Assembly: GCA_012934845.2 (NCBI GenBank)
Contig: WNNJ02002391.1
Span: 92,398 to 156,397, forward strand
Direction of reading: 5' to 3'
DNA: 64,000 nt
Origin: Pomphorhynchus laevis
Taxonomy: Eukaryota; Acanthocephala; Palaeacanthocephala; Echinorhynchida; Pomphorhynchidae
In this document: in pieces, positions 63,131-64,000 of the stretch
Layout: every line of letters begins with the position of its first letter
Numbering within the stretch: position 1 is the stretch's first letter
Position numbers and translations under genes: made by a program
Notes under the pieces: model-generated
Seen by the model: the letters and a program-made list of their open reading frames with translations, nothing else
What the model was told of the DNA's origin: nothing
Databases searched by the model: none

Positions 63131-64000
63131 TTATTCTTGACTCAGTGTTAATTATATTTAATTTTATTGTTTAAATACATTTTAGTGTTTCAAGATTCCT
63201 ATATACAAAAAAGTAACTGTTTTTTGATTTTAATGGTAGTGTCTTTGATAGTAAGTTATTCTTAATTTACATATCAAGATAAAACAAATGTGATCAAATA
63301 GATTTATGTATTATGCAACTTTAACATGTCAATTTTGAATTGTCGTTGCATTTTTAATGATCAAATTAAGAATAAAAATCAGAATTTATCATCTAAGGTT
63401 TGTTTCTTCTTAATCGTCCGTAATAATGAATTTGTTTATTGCTTTTTATGAAAGCTCATATTTAAAAAATTTATAAAATTCGTTTTATAAAGTTTACAAC
63501 CTTATAATACGGCTAAATATGTGGAATAAAGATCTTATAAAAATAAACTACTTGATAAGTAATAGCCTTTTTTGGCAAAGTTGTGATTAATTACTATTAT
63601 TATTAATATATAGATAATACTCCAATCGACCGAAACATTGCTGTGAAATTTCTAAATTCGAATTGTAAAGCCAAAACGAAATGTTTATATCAGTAACCAC
63701 ATTTACAGTAGGGTATTTTTAAATTGAAGTAAGCAATATCAGCAAAGTTAATCAAATTTTAGTAAAACCCTTTAAAATACAACATCTGAAAAATAAGACA
63801 CCGGACAAATGATAGCATTCATTTGATAAAGTTGTAATGTTTAAAGAAAAATACATAATTGAAATTTAGAATAATTCAGTTTTAAGATAAATTTTTAAAT
63901 TTGAAAATATTGTTAGTGCGGAATAACTGGAAAAGTCACTTTGAGCCAGTAGTTGGCTCAAAAATTGATTACAAGTTTGATATTATTTTTTTGTAGTTAA
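63131..64000. other. AT-rich stretch to the window end
   Basis: No gene or repeat recognised. Confidence 0.4.

Overview
The window is AT-rich, intron-containing DNA from an invertebrate animal. Two host genes can be supported: a selenocysteine tRNA (656-742, minus) and a split YJU2B/CCDC130-type splicing-factor gene (about 1622-12702, plus). Almost everything else recognisable is transposable-element sequence. The phylum is not settled. The YJU2B peptide, introns of about 50 bp and the mix of Merlin, Penelope-like and CR1/L2-type LINEs fit a worm-like invertebrate, possibly a nematode, but that is inference.

Layout. 1-152: end of a Penelope-like element (PLE). 656-742: tRNA-Sec. 1622-12702: YJU2B, whose introns hold a PLE (5430-7180), two pieces of an unusual Cys-cluster reverse transcriptase (4200-5210 and 7930-8375) and an L2-like LINE (9837-11258). 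12980-18150: a nest in which an old PLE is interrupted by a Merlin DNA transposon with about 470-bp inverted ends (14255-16359) and by a LINE fragment. 20613-25990: two LINEs lying tail to tail on one (ATT)n tract; the minus-strand CR1-like one has both ORFs open. 26308-28596: a second Merlin. 29280-30830: LINE fragments. 30883-33052: two families of about 380-bp and 360-bp tandem repeats carrying hammerhead-ribozyme parts. 33055-34560: decayed CR1-like LINE. 34745-34985: fold-back element. 35600-39690, 44430-48900 and 54165-58135: three long decayed L2-like LINEs on the minus strand, mixed with other LINE pieces and a Cys-cluster RT fragment (40160-42140). 58136-64000: LINE and mariner remnants, PLE end sequence, and a perfect 96-bp inverted repeat (62244-62470).

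The most interesting signal is the tandem repeats at 30883-33052. Every unit has the conserved hammerhead pieces (CTGATGA, CGAAAC and a GTC cleavage triplet), with three stems that change in a compensating way between the two families. The six stem strands occur in the order 1-2-3-4-5-6 and pair 1-4, 2-5 and 3-6. A single unit therefore cannot fold a normal hammerhead; two neighbouring units, or two RNAs, would have to complete each other. This resembles animal retrozymes and PLE terminal repeats, but the arrangement is unusual.
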